NCBI RefSeq assembly: GCF_900112315.1
Contig: NZ_FOLL01000015.1
Location: 81,536-145,535, forward strand
From: Parapedobacter composti
Lineage (GTDB): Bacteria > Bacteroidota > Bacteroidia > Sphingobacteriales > Sphingobacteriaceae
Direction of reading: 5' to 3'
DNA: 64,000 nt
Shown piece after piece: positions 17,881 to 26,750 of this stretch. The translations under genes and the position numbers were made by a program. The first letter of the stretch is position 1. Every line of letters begins with the position of its first letter. The notes beneath the pieces are model-generated. The model saw only the letters and a list, made by a program, of their open reading frames with translations, did not search any database and was not told the origin of the DNA.

Positions 17881-20550
17881 ATGAGACAACCTTCGATTTT
17901 CTTTTGTCTGGGCATTGCTTTATCCGGGCTGCTGGCATCCTGCAACCGCGCAGGTAGCAGCGACCCGACCGTGAAACCCGACAGCAGCCGTTACACCCGT
18001 ACGGTACTGGCCGAAGGCCTCGATGAGCCGATGGAAATGGTAATTCTTCCGGGCAATGATGTGCTGTTTGTGGAACGCAAGGGCGGGGTGCGGTTGTATA
18101 AAGACGCAACGAAAGAACTTCGGACCGTGGCCAATTTCGAGGTATTCAGCGGCATTGAAGACGGCTTACTCGGTGTGGTTGCCGATCCCGATTTCGAAAA
18201 GAATCACTGGCTATACTTCTATTATGCTGTGGCAGGGGATAGTGCCAAAAACCGCCTGTCACGGATGGAGTTCCGTAACGACAGCCTGTACCGCTCCACC
18301 GAGCGCATCATCCTCGAAATCCCCACGCAGCGGATTTACTGCTGCCACTCGGCGGGTTACCTGAAATTCGATAGGCACGGCAACCTGTACCTTTCTACTG
18401 GCGACAACACGAACGCTGAAGAAACCGAAGGTTACACGCCGGTGGACGAGCGCCCCGGACATGAACTTGCCGATGACCAAGCCACGGCGGCCAATACCAA
18501 TGACCTGAGGGGCAAGATACTGCGTATCAAGCCGCTTCCCGCGGGGGGGTACATGATTCCGGAGGGTAACCTTTACGCCCCGGGCACGCCTGAAACCCGA
18601 CCGGAAATCTACGCCATGGGCATGCGTAACCCCTACCGGTTCAGCATCGACCAGGAGACCGGTTACCTGTATTTCGGCGACGTCGGCCCGGATACCAAGG
18701 TGCGTGGTACCGACGGCGAGCTGATGAGCTACGACGAGATCAATCAGGTACGCGAACCGGGCTTCTTCGGATGGCCTTATTTCCTCGGCAATAACGATGT
18801 GTTCCCGAAATATAACTACGAAACGAAAGAAGAGGAGCCGGGAAAAGACCCCAACCGGCCACTGAATGGGTCGCCGAACAACACTGGCCTGACCGAACTG
18901 CCGCCGGCACAGCCGGCGATGATCTGGTACAACAAGGGCAAGTCCGCCCGTTTCCCGCTGGTGGGCAGCGGCGGGGCGACGGCAATGGCTGGACCCGTGT
19001 TTTATAGCAAACATTTCAAAGGGGCGCCGTTTAAGCTTTCGGATTACTACGACGGCAAACTATTCATCTATGAGTGGATACGGGGGTGGATCATGGCCGT
19101 TGCTTTTGACGAGACGGGAAATTATGCCGGCATGGAGCCCTTCCTGAGCCACTGGAAATTTGATGCCCCTATTGACATGCAGTTTGCTCCCGATGGAGCC
19201 ATCTATATACTTGAATACGGCACCAACTGGTTTTCCAAGAACAGCAACGCCCGGCTTATCCGCATCGAATATACCGAAGGTAACCGCAACCCCATCGCGG
19301 AAATCAAAATGAATGGCCAATACGGCGCCGCGCCGTTCACCGTAACATTCAGTGCCGAGGGGACGATGGATCACGACGGTAACGATGGACTGCGCTACCG
19401 CTGGCGAATTGACGGCAACGATTATGAAGGATTCGAAGCTACCCATACCTTCACGGAAAACGGCACCCATGAAGTCACCCTGACGGTCACCGACCCGGAT
19501 GGCGGCATCGGCACGGCGACGCGTAGGGTCTACGTAGGCAATACTCCGCCTGAAGTTGCGATACGGACCTCCGCCAACCGGAGCTTTTACTGGGACGGGG
19601 CGACCGTTCCTTACGAGGTGGAGGTTCGCGATGCCGAGGAGGCGATCGATCCCTCACGGATTGCCATCGCCTTCGGTTACATCCCCGACGGACGCGACGC
19701 CGCGGTGGTGCTGGCAAGCGGGGGCGATGCGTCAACTTACCGGTTCCTGAAAGGGCAGGCCCTTGTGGCCAGCCTGGACTGCCGGTCGTGCCATGCCGTT
19801 GACCAGGAATCCGTCGGACCGACTTACCAAGCCATCGCCCAGCGCTATGCCGGCAAGCCGGGCGTACGGGAGCTGCTTGTCGATAAGATCATCGAAGGGG
19901 GCAGTGGCAATTGGGGTGAGCGTGCCATGTCGCCGCACCCGGACCTGCCGCGTGCGGACGCCCAGGAAATGGTCGATTATATCCTTTCGCTCGGTACCGA
20001 AGAAAAGAGGCTGCCGCTGTCCGGTACGCTGGAATTGACGGACCACATCGGCCAGCGCGAAGGGGGAGCGTACCTGCTCAGCGCCAGCTACCGTGACGGT
20101 GGGGCAGGCGGCATCGGCAGCCTGGTGGGCCATGACCACCTGCTGCTCCGTTATCCCATCATCCAGGCGGAAGACTTTGATGAAGGCAATGTAAGCATCG
20201 CCACCATCACTACCGCTTTCATGGCCTATACCAATGGTATCAAGCACAGCAGTTACATCTCCTTTGATGATGTCGATCTCCGCGGGGTCAAGCGCATCGG
20301 TCTTCGCGTGCAGGCAAGCGGAGCGGGCGGTATGATCGTGGTGCGCCAAGGGAATTCCGACGGAGCGGTAGTGGGTTCGGTGAGCATCCCGCCGGGCCAG
20401 GCGAAAAGCCATGATGAAGGTTGGAAGGAATACATGGTCCGGGTGCCGGACAACTTGGGGCGCAATCGGCTACATATCGGTTTCCAGCGTACCGTCGATA
20501 CGGACAATTACCTCTTCCACGTAGACTGGTTGAAGTTCTATAACCACTAA
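17881..20550 (+). CDS. PQQ-type sugar dehydrogenase / PKD / cytochrome c / CBM lipoprotein
   Basis: An 889-residue lipoprotein (lipobox LLAS-C). Domains in order: a glucose/sorbosone-dehydrogenase beta-propeller, about residues 40-460 (GLDEPMEMVILPGNDVLFVE, CCHSAGYLKFDRHGNLYLS, AMGMRNPYRFSID); a PKD domain, about 470-560; a cytochrome c domain with CRSCH near 633 and a likely Met ligand in ERAMSPHP near 683; and a CBM6-like beta-sandwich, about 750-889 (IIQAEDFDEGN). It probably oxidises a sugar at the cell surface or in the periplasm and passes electrons to its own heme. The gene is clearly GC-richer than the preceding ones. Confidence 0.88.
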   Translation: MRQPSIFFCLGIALSGLLASCNRAGSSDPTVKPDSSRYTRTVLAEGLDEPMEMVILPGNDVLFVERKGGVRLYKDATKELRTVANFEVFSGIEDGLLGVVADPDFEKNHWLYFYYAVAGDSAKNRLSRMEFRNDSLYRSTERIILEIPTQRIYCCHSAGYLKFDRHGNLYLSTGDNTNAEETEGYTPVDERPGHELADDQATAANTNDLRGKILRIKPLPAGGYMIPEGNLYAPGTPETRPEIYAMGMRNPYRFSIDQETGYLYFGDVGPDTKVRGTDGELMSYDEINQVREPGFFGWPYFLGNNDVFPKYNYETKEEEPGKDPNRPLNGSPNNTGLTELPPAQPAMIWYNKGKSARFPLVGSGGATAMAGPVFYSKHFKGAPFKLSDYYDGKLFIYEWIRGWIMAVAFDETGNYAGMEPFLSHWKFDAPIDMQFAPDGAIYILEYGTNWFSKNSNARLIRIEYTEGNRNPIAEIKMNGQYGAAPFTVTFSAEGTMDHDGNDGLRYRWRIDGNDYEGFEATHTFTENGTHEVTLTVTDPDGGIGTATRRVYVGNTPPEVAIRTSANRSFYWDGATVPYEVEVRDAEEAIDPSRIAIAFGYIPDGRDAAVVLASGGDASTYRFLKGQALVASLDCRSCHAVDQESVGPTYQAIAQRYAGKPGVRELLVDKIIEGGSGNWGERAMSPHPDLPRADAQEMVDYILSLGTEEKRLPLSGTLELTDHIGQREGGAYLLSASYRDGGAGGIGSLVGHDHLLLRYPIIQAEDFDEGNVSIATITTAFMAYTNGIKHSSYISFDDVDLRGVKRIGLRVQASGAGGMIVVRQGNSDGAVVGSVSIPPGQAKSHDEGWKEYMVRVPDNLGRNRLHIGFQRTVDTDNYLFHVDWLKFYNH

Positions 20551-20562
20551 TCGGACACGAAG

Positions 20563-21816
20563 ATGAAAAAGGAACTTCGCGGCAAGTTGTCGCTGGTCAT
20601 GTTCTTGGAGTATTTCACCTGGGGTACCTGGTATGTCACATTGGGCACCTTCCTGATGGAAACCTTTCAGGCCAGCGCGGCACAGGTGGGCTCGGCCTAC
20701 GCCAACCTGTCCATCGCGGCCGCTGTATCACCTATTTTCGTGGGTATGGTGGCTGACCGCTATTTCTCCGCACAGAAGGTGCTGGGGACTCTCCACTTAG
20801 CAGGGGCCGTCGTTCTGATGGTGCTTGGGCAAGCGGCCTCCTACGGTACGTTTTGGTGGTTGCTGTTACTGTATACCATGCTGTACATGCCCACCATGGC
20901 CTTGGTCAATGCCATCACCTTCAGGCAACTGGACGATGACGGGAAGACCTTTCCTTACATCCGCGTCTTCGGCACGGTGGGGTGGATCGCAGTGGGCCTG
21001 CTGATCGGTTCCCTCAATTTGGAAAGCAGCCGGATGATTTTTAATTTCGGTGCGGCCGCCTCACTGTTGCTGGGTGTCGTAAGCTTCACGCTGCCCGATA
21101 CCCCGCCTGTCAAAACCCAATCGACCGACATCCTGTCGCTGCTGGGGGGGGAGGCACTGGTGTTGTTCCGCAAGTGGTCGTTCGTTGTGTTTTTTCTCTC
21201 CTCGTTAGCCATCTGTATCCCGCTGTCGTTTTACTACAGCTTTGCCAACCCGTTTCTGAACGACGTCGGCATGGCGAACGCCGCGGGCAAGATGACCCTG
21301 GGTCAGGTCTCCGAGTTCCTGTTCCTGCTGGTCATCCCGCTGGCATTCCGAAAATTCGGGATCAAGGCCATGCTTGCCGTCGGGATCATTGCGTGGATTG
21401 TTCGCTATGTGCTGTTCGCCTACGGTGGTACGGACCAAGGGATTTGGATGCTATACGCAGGCATCCTGCTGCACGGCGTATGCTACGACTTCTTTTTCGT
21501 GACTGGCCAACTGTACGTGGATAATGTGGCGGGAAAATCCATACGCAATGCCGCACAGGGATTGATTACCTTTGCCACCTATGGCGTGGGGATGCTGATC
21601 GGCTCTCATGTTGCTGGCCTCATCACCGCCCGGTACGCCCGGCAAGTTGGAAGTGCGCAGCAATTCGACTGGCAGGGCGTCTGGTTGGTCCCGGCAGCAA
21701 TTGCGTTGGTGGTATTGGTACTGTTCATAGTGTTGTTTCGTGACCCCGGACGAAAGACCAACGCTGCCGGCAGCTTTAATGAAGATAAAAAGGAAACAAA
21801 GGAATATGACAACTAA
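20563..21816 (+). CDS. NHS-family MFS permease (nucleoside/sugar H+ symporter-like)
   Basis: A 417-residue inner-membrane protein with 12 predicted helices. The opening RGKLSLVMFLEYFTWGTWYVTL and the motifs PIFVGMVADRYFSAQKVLG and IRVFGTVGWIAVGLLIG are those of the nucleoside:H+ symporter family (NupG/XapB). Bacteroidota members in PUL-like loci probably carry sugars or sugar derivatives released in the periplasm. The gene begins 12 bp after the dehydrogenase and its last 11 bases overlap the next gene, so the three are one transcription unit. Confidence 0.85.
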   Translation: MKKELRGKLSLVMFLEYFTWGTWYVTLGTFLMETFQASAAQVGSAYANLSIAAAVSPIFVGMVADRYFSAQKVLGTLHLAGAVVLMVLGQAASYGTFWWLLLLYTMLYMPTMALVNAITFRQLDDDGKTFPYIRVFGTVGWIAVGLLIGSLNLESSRMIFNFGAAASLLLGVVSFTLPDTPPVKTQSTDILSLLGGEALVLFRKWSFVVFFLSSLAICIPLSFYYSFANPFLNDVGMANAAGKMTLGQVSEFLFLLVIPLAFRKFGIKAMLAVGIIAWIVRYVLFAYGGTDQGIWMLYAGILLHGVCYDFFFVTGQLYVDNVAGKSIRNAAQGLITFATYGVGMLIGSHVAGLITARYARQVGSAQQFDWQGVWLVPAAIALVVLVLFIVLFRDPGRKTNAAGSFNEDKKETKEYDN

Positions 21817-22888
21817 GACAGATAACGTACGCGTACTCGTTGTTGGCTGCGGAAACATGGGTGCCTCGCATGCCATGGCCTACCACACCGAAGAAGGTTT
21901 CGAGATCTGCGGGCTGGTGGCCCGGGGATCCAGCAAGGAAAAGCTCAACAAGCGGCTCGGCGGTGGCTACGCCCTGTTCGACGATTATGAAACAGCACTT
22001 AAGGCCACCCGGCCCGACGCGGTGTGTATTTCCACCTACCCCGACACCCACGAAACCTATGCCATCATGGCCATGGAACATGGGTGCCATGTTTTTATCG
22101 AAAAGCCGTTGGCTGACACCTTGGCGGGTGCGCGGCGCGTGGCCGAAACAGCCAGACGGACCGGTAGGAAACTGGTGGTGGGTTACATTTTGCGTTATCA
22201 CCCCAGTTGGCAGAAGTTCGTTGAACTCGGTGGGCAACTGGGCAGGCCGCTGGTGATGCGTATGAACCTCAACCAGCAGAGCCAGGGACATATGTGGGAC
22301 GTGCACCGCAGCCTGATGGCCAGTCTGAGTCCCATCGTGGATTGCGGGGTGCATTACATCGATGTGATGTGCCAGTTGACAGGCAGTAAGCCCGTGCAAG
22401 TCAATGCGATCGGGGCGCGGCTCACGGAAGATATTCCGGAGGATAATTACAACTATGGGCAACTGCAAATCCGGTTTGACGATGGATCTGTAGGCTGGTA
22501 TGAGGCTGGGTGGGGACCGATGGTGAGCGAAACGGCATTTTTCATCAAGGACGTGTTCGGCCCGAAAGGTTCGCTGTCGATTGTAGCAAAAGAAGCCGGT
22601 AGGTCAGGCAATTCGGACAATGTAGCGGCCCACACGCAAACGGAATCGCTGCGGTTGCACCATGCGGATATTGATGCCGCCAATCGGTTTACGAAACCGG
22701 ACGAGTGGATTGATCTGGCTGACGAACCGGATCACCAGGAGCTGTGCAACCGCGAACAGCGTTTTTTTCTGAATGCCATCCGCAATGATTTGGATCTGTC
22801 TGTACAGACGGAACAGGCGATCAGTAGTTTGGAAGTCGCTTTGGCTTGCGATGAGTCTGTGCGGAGCGGGCAACCTGTGAAACTTTGA
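21806..22888 (+). CDS. Gfo/Idh/MocA-family oxidoreductase, cytoplasmic
   Basis: The ATG at 21806 gives MTTKTDNVRVLVVGCGNMGA with the Rossmann motif right at the N-terminus. A longer in-frame reading from 21740 would lie inside the permease gene. The EKP motif is intact (HVFIEKPLADTLAGARRVAE), followed by GYILRYHPSWQKFVEL and DCGVHYIDVMCQLTG of the substrate domain. There is no signal peptide, so it is the cytoplasmic counterpart of the exported enzyme at 16860. It probably completes the modification of the sugar imported by the overlapping permease. It is the last gene of the 22-kb co-directional cluster. Confidence 0.88.
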   Translation: MTTKTDNVRVLVVGCGNMGASHAMAYHTEEGFEICGLVARGSSKEKLNKRLGGGYALFDDYETALKATRPDAVCISTYPDTHETYAIMAMEHGCHVFIEKPLADTLAGARRVAETARRTGRKLVVGYILRYHPSWQKFVELGGQLGRPLVMRMNLNQQSQGHMWDVHRSLMASLSPIVDCGVHYIDVMCQLTGSKPVQVNAIGARLTEDIPEDNYNYGQLQIRFDDGSVGWYEAGWGPMVSETAFFIKDVFGPKGSLSIVAKEAGRSGNSDNVAAHTQTESLRLHHADIDAANRFTKPDEWIDLADEPDHQELCNREQRFFLNAIRNDLDLSVQTEQAISSLEVALACDESVRSGQPVKL

Positions 22889-22980
22889 CGATATTTTTAC
22901 AACCGGATACCGATCTCTGTGACATGAGGGATTGATTGAAAGAACACGCCGCGCAGGGCATGACGCAGTAATGAAGAAAT

Positions 22981-23000
22981 ATGACTACTTTCGTAGTCAT
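22981..23000 (+). promoter_or_regulatory. Perfect hairpin over the start codons of the ECF sigma gene
   Basis: ATGACTAC TTTC GTAGTCAT is a perfect 8-bp inverted repeat with a 4-nt loop. Its left arm begins with the first possible start codon (22981), and its right arm ends in the AT of the second (22999-23001). In mRNA this hairpin would occlude both starts, so it could limit translation of the sigma factor. This is inferred from sequence only. Confidence 0.4.
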
Positions 23001-23580
23001 GAATAACTCGGATTTCCTTACTGACCAACAGTTAGCTTCACTGCTGCGGAAGGGAGATGCCGATGCATTCAAACAGCTGTACGACCGATTTTGGAGCAAA
23101 ATGTTGGTGGTCGCCGCCAAACGGCTGGATGATGTAGCGGAGGCCGAAGAGGCCGTACAGGATATTTTCGTGAACCTCTGGCGCAAGCGGGAGACATTTG
23201 AACTGAAGGTATCGTTCGAACACTACCTGGCGGTGGCCGTAAAGTTTGAAATCATCAACCGCCGGGCAAAATGGGCACGTAAGGAGGCGCTGCACAACAG
23301 CGTGAACGTTGCCGATGCGGTTTACGATGGCGGCGCGGACCTCGAACTGAAGGATCTTCTCCAGCAGCTTGAACGCACCATCAATTCGCTCCCGCCCAAA
23401 TGCCGGCTTGTTTTCCGCCTGAGCCGCGATGACGAGTTTACCAACCGGCAAATCGCAGAAGAACTCGGTGTCAGCGAGAAAGCTGTGGAAAAACACATCT
23501 CCAAAGCGCTGAAGGTGCTGCGGGAGAAATTCGGCAGGAAATACTGTCTGGTCGTGCCTTATCTGGGCATCAACGGCTAA
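22981..23580 (+). CDS. ECF sigma-70 factor (FecI-like)
   Basis: A 199-residue ECF sigma factor. Region 2 is DAFKQLYDRFWSKMLVVAAK then EAEEAVQDIFVNLWRKRETF; region 4 is LPPKCRLVFRLSRDDEFTNR followed by the helix-turn-helix QIAEELGVSEKAVEKHISKA. It lacks extra domains. Start is either ATG 22981 or ATG 22999. The FecR anti-sigma gene follows after 81 bp, then an STN-containing susC, the standard signal-transduction arrangement in which ligand-bound SusC releases the sigma factor. Here the susC is broken, so the sigma factor has lost its local receptor. Confidence 0.93.
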   Translation: MTTFVVMNNSDFLTDQQLASLLRKGDADAFKQLYDRFWSKMLVVAAKRLDDVAEAEEAVQDIFVNLWRKRETFELKVSFEHYLAVAVKFEIINRRAKWARKEALHNSVNVADAVYDGGADLELKDLLQQLERTINSLPPKCRLVFRLSRDDEFTNRQIAEELGVSEKAVEKHISKALKVLREKFGRKYCLVVPYLGING

Positions 23581-23661
23581 CTTCTGAAAAAAAATAAAAA
23601 AAATCGAATCGGAGGTAGGGTATTGCATCCGGCGCTTTTTTTTACTATAAAAAGGCAATTA

Positions 23662-24672
23662 ATGAGCTACCCGGAAATCGATCGCTTGGCTAAGAAGTGG
23701 CAGGAGGGAACCCTGAACGAAGAGGAACGTGCCCGTTTCGAGGCGTGGTACCGTTCTTTTGACGATTCCACGCTCGAAATTGATTCTGACGAGGGGGAAG
23801 AAGCCATGAAATCACGGCTGTACCGGCAGATCATCGAAAAAGGCATGGGTACCGCAACGCGGCCTGCCCGCCGCCGCATCCTTTGGGTGCGGAGTGTGGC
23901 GGCTGCCATTGCTTTTTTGGCCATTTTTGGCTGGTATTGGGATTATCAAAACGGGTTTACCGACAAGCCATGGATTGCATTCAAGCAGGTGCGGGCCGGT
24001 CAGAGCGTGCGGCAGGAGACGCTGCCCGATGGTTCCATCGTATGGCTCCGGCCGGGAGCCTCATTGCGGTTCAGCAAGCGCTTCAGGTTGCGCGACGTGG
24101 AATTGACCGGAGAAGCTTTGTTTGAGGTGGCCAAAAATGAGGAAAAGCCGTTCCGCGTGAATGTGGGGAATTACGTGGCTACCGTACTGGGGACAAGCTT
24201 CCACATCAGGCAATCGGCCAATCCCGCTGAAATGGAGCTGGTCGTGCTAACCGGCAAAGTGGCGGTGAGCCGGCAGCCTGAGAAAAAAGGTAAAGCGAAG
24301 AGCCCTGCGCCGGCCGGCCCGCCGGCGGCTGTGCTGATGCCGAGCCAGCGGCTGAAAACCAATGATGGACTTCGGGCAGATTCAATAACGGTGGATTCCG
24401 TGGATGTCAGTGTGGATAACGAGTATACTGCCGGAACAAACTATAACATGCGGTTTGACGATACGCCCTTTGAAGAAGTGGCTAGCCGCATCTCGAATAA
24501 GTTCGGGGTTGCCGTGGAGGCTGACGAACGCCGTTACCGTGGCTGCCGCGTGAGCGCTGACCTTAGCGGCCAGCCGCTGCATTATACGGCCGAACTGGTG
24601 GCCGCGGCCCTGGATGCGCAATACGAAATCAAGAAAGATAAAATTGTCCTGAAAGGAGGAGGATGCCTATGA
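23662..24672 (+). CDS. FecR-family anti-sigma factor
   Basis: From ATG 23662 the protein has 336 residues. A TTG at 23623 in the same frame lies in an untranslated-looking AT-rich leader. The cytoplasmic N-terminus (EIDRLAKKWQEGTLNEEERA) is followed by one membrane segment (SVAAAIAFLAIFGWYWDYQNG, about residue 75), the FecR domain (VRAGQSVRQETLPDGSIVWL to about residue 200) and a C-terminal STN-like DUF4974 domain (MRFDDTPFEEVASRISNKFG). It should hold the preceding sigma factor at the membrane and receive the signal from a TonB receptor with an STN domain. The downstream receptor is a pseudogene. Confidence 0.92.
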   Translation: MSYPEIDRLAKKWQEGTLNEEERARFEAWYRSFDDSTLEIDSDEGEEAMKSRLYRQIIEKGMGTATRPARRRILWVRSVAAAIAFLAIFGWYWDYQNGFTDKPWIAFKQVRAGQSVRQETLPDGSIVWLRPGASLRFSKRFRLRDVELTGEALFEVAKNEEKPFRVNVGNYVATVLGTSFHIRQSANPAEMELVVLTGKVAVSRQPEKKGKAKSPAPAGPPAAVLMPSQRLKTNDGLRADSITVDSVDVSVDNEYTAGTNYNMRFDDTPFEEVASRISNKFGVAVEADERRYRGCRVSADLSGQPLHYTAELVAAALDAQYEIKKDKIVLKGGGCL

Positions 24673-24784
24673 TGAAATGACAGATATACCCTCATAGCCG
24701 CACCAGCTTATATTACCTAAAATAGATTAAGGTTATTGTATGAAGGGGATATACCGATTGTGCATAGTCATTAGACTAAAAAGT

Positions 24785-24816
24785 GTCCGGATTCTGGCTG
24801 CAACCGGAACCCGGAC
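24785..24816. promoter_or_regulatory. 32-bp imperfect palindrome upstream of broken susC
   Basis: The sequence from GTCCGG (24785-24790) to CCGGAC (24811-24816) is centred on TGCA. Thirteen of 16 positions pair exactly and one more is a G-T wobble. It lies 75 bp before the susC start, in the 218-bp gap after fecR. It could be an operator or a leader hairpin. No terminator-like T-run follows. Confidence 0.4.
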
Positions 24817-24890
24817 GATGGTTCAGTTAAATGTAGTAAGTACTTAATGCTTGGGAATTATGAGTTCCCGACCAAACCAACAACAAATAT

Positions 24891-26750
24891 ATGAAAATCC
24901 ATTTGTATGGAAAAGCCTTGTATTGGCATATGATCCGTATCGCTTTCTTTTACCTAGCCGCCCCGCTCCAGGGAGGCGGGCTGCTGTACGCAGAGGCCAC
25001 CAACGCTCAATTGCTTAACCAACCTGTTTTTCTCGACGTCAAGAACGCGCCGGTTGCACAGGTGCTTCGCCAGATCGAACAGCAGACCGAGGTACGGTTT
25101 GTGTATACCAACAACTTGCTGGACGAGGCCGGAAATGTGACGATAGCTGTACGGCAGCAACGCGCATTGGAGGTGTTGAATGAACTGTTCAAGCCGCTTG
25201 CGATCCAGTTTGAAGAGAAGGAAAAGGGTTTTGTCATCCTGAAAAAGCGCTTCGATGAAAGCGGCACGGAAAATACCGTGGGGCTAAAGCTGGAGGACCC
25301 CGCCATTGGCGAAACAGGCGCGCAGCAGTCGCAGGTGGCAGGCAAGGTTATTGCCGTGGCAGACAGGCAACCGTTGGCCGGTGTGACGGTGACCAACAAG
25401 CGTACCGGCGCCATCGCGATGACGGATGCGGAGGGCACTTACCGCATTGAAGCGCTGGCGACCGATGTGCTCGTTTTTAGCTATGTGGGGTACCAGGAGC
25501 ACGAAGAGCCCGCAAAACAGGACATCGTGGTCCAACTGGTGGAATCCAGTACAGACCTCGATGAGGTCGTGGTGGTAGCCTATGGCACTACCCGCGAGCG
25601 TGATCTCACCGGTTCTTTATCCACGATTGATAACAAATTGCTGACGAACCGGTCCAACTCTACCGTGAGCAGGGCATTGGAAGGCGCAGCGCCCGGCATA
25701 CAGGTCTCTGCGGTAGACGGGCAGCCGGGACTGGACATGGGCATCCGCGTGCGGGGCCTGGGGTCTGCAAGCCAAAACACGTCTAATGCGCTGGTGGTTA
25801 TTGATGGCGTGCCTGCCCAGAATGCCAACCCGTTGTCTACCATCAATCCGAAGGATATTGAAAATGTGACCATTTTGAAAGATGCCGCGTCGACGGCGCT
25901 ATACGGATCCAGGGGGGCCAACGGCGTGGTGCTCATCACCACCAAGCGGGGCAACAAGGGTGTGCCGCGCATTTCCTTTGAAGGGAGGACGGGAATGAAC
26001 CAGGTAGGGCCATACCAGTTTGATAAAATTTTGGATCCAAAGGATATCTATGAGTTCGCCTGGCTTTCCATCTACAATTCGGCAAGGTATGGGGTGGATG
26101 GTTCTGGAGTTTCCAAAAGCTACACCACCAATGTTCGGAATCCGAACATGAGCCATGAGGACGCTGCGTAGTTCGCCAGCGCGCACTTATTCGATTATGT
26201 CGGTTCAACCACCAATTTCCAGCGGAATAACCTCGGAAACTGGATGCTGTACGACGTTCCCGGAGCGGTGTACACGCCTACGGGTTCGGGAGCCGCGGCA
26301 AGCGCTACGATGTCCGGGGCCTACCTCGTAAATCCTGACGGCAAACTCAACCCCGACGCCAGGCTGCTTTACAACGATAACTATGACAAATACCTCCTCG
26401 AAAACCGGCTGAGGCAGGACTATAACCTGTCGGCTTCAGGGGGCTCGGATCGCGTGAACTATTTCTTCTCCGGCGGTTACCTTGAGGATCCTTCCTACAT
26501 CAGGGGCTCTGCCTTCGAACGGTACAACGCCCGCGCGAACGTGGATGCGCAGGTATTCGACTGGCTGAAAATCGGCACGAACGTCGGGTTCTCGAACCGC
26601 ACCACGCAGTCGCCGGCCACGCGCTTCGGCCGGAATCCGGGCAGTGCCGTGGCCAACGTTTTCCGGTTCATCAACGGGCAGAACCAGCTGACGCAGCTTT
26701 ATGCACGGGACCAAGCCGGAAATATCATCACGGAAAATGGACAGAAGAAA
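24891..26750 (+). pseudogene. Truncated susC (STN-containing TonB receptor), broken
   Basis: The N-terminal part is intact: signal peptide, STN domain (NQPVFLDVKNAPVAQVLRQI, EKGFVILKK), carboxypeptidase-regulatory-like domain, LDEVVVVAYGTTRERDLTGS and a plug domain with VTILKDAASTALYGSRGANG. The reading frame is then stopped by TAG at 26169-26171, after NMSHEDAA. It continues in the same frame for a further 190 codons of good barrel sequence (YNLSASGGSDRVNYFFSGGY). At about 26750 it joins the 3' part of a beta-helix gene. The last 450 or so barrel residues and the expected susD are missing. A functional receptor cannot be made. Confidence 0.88.
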
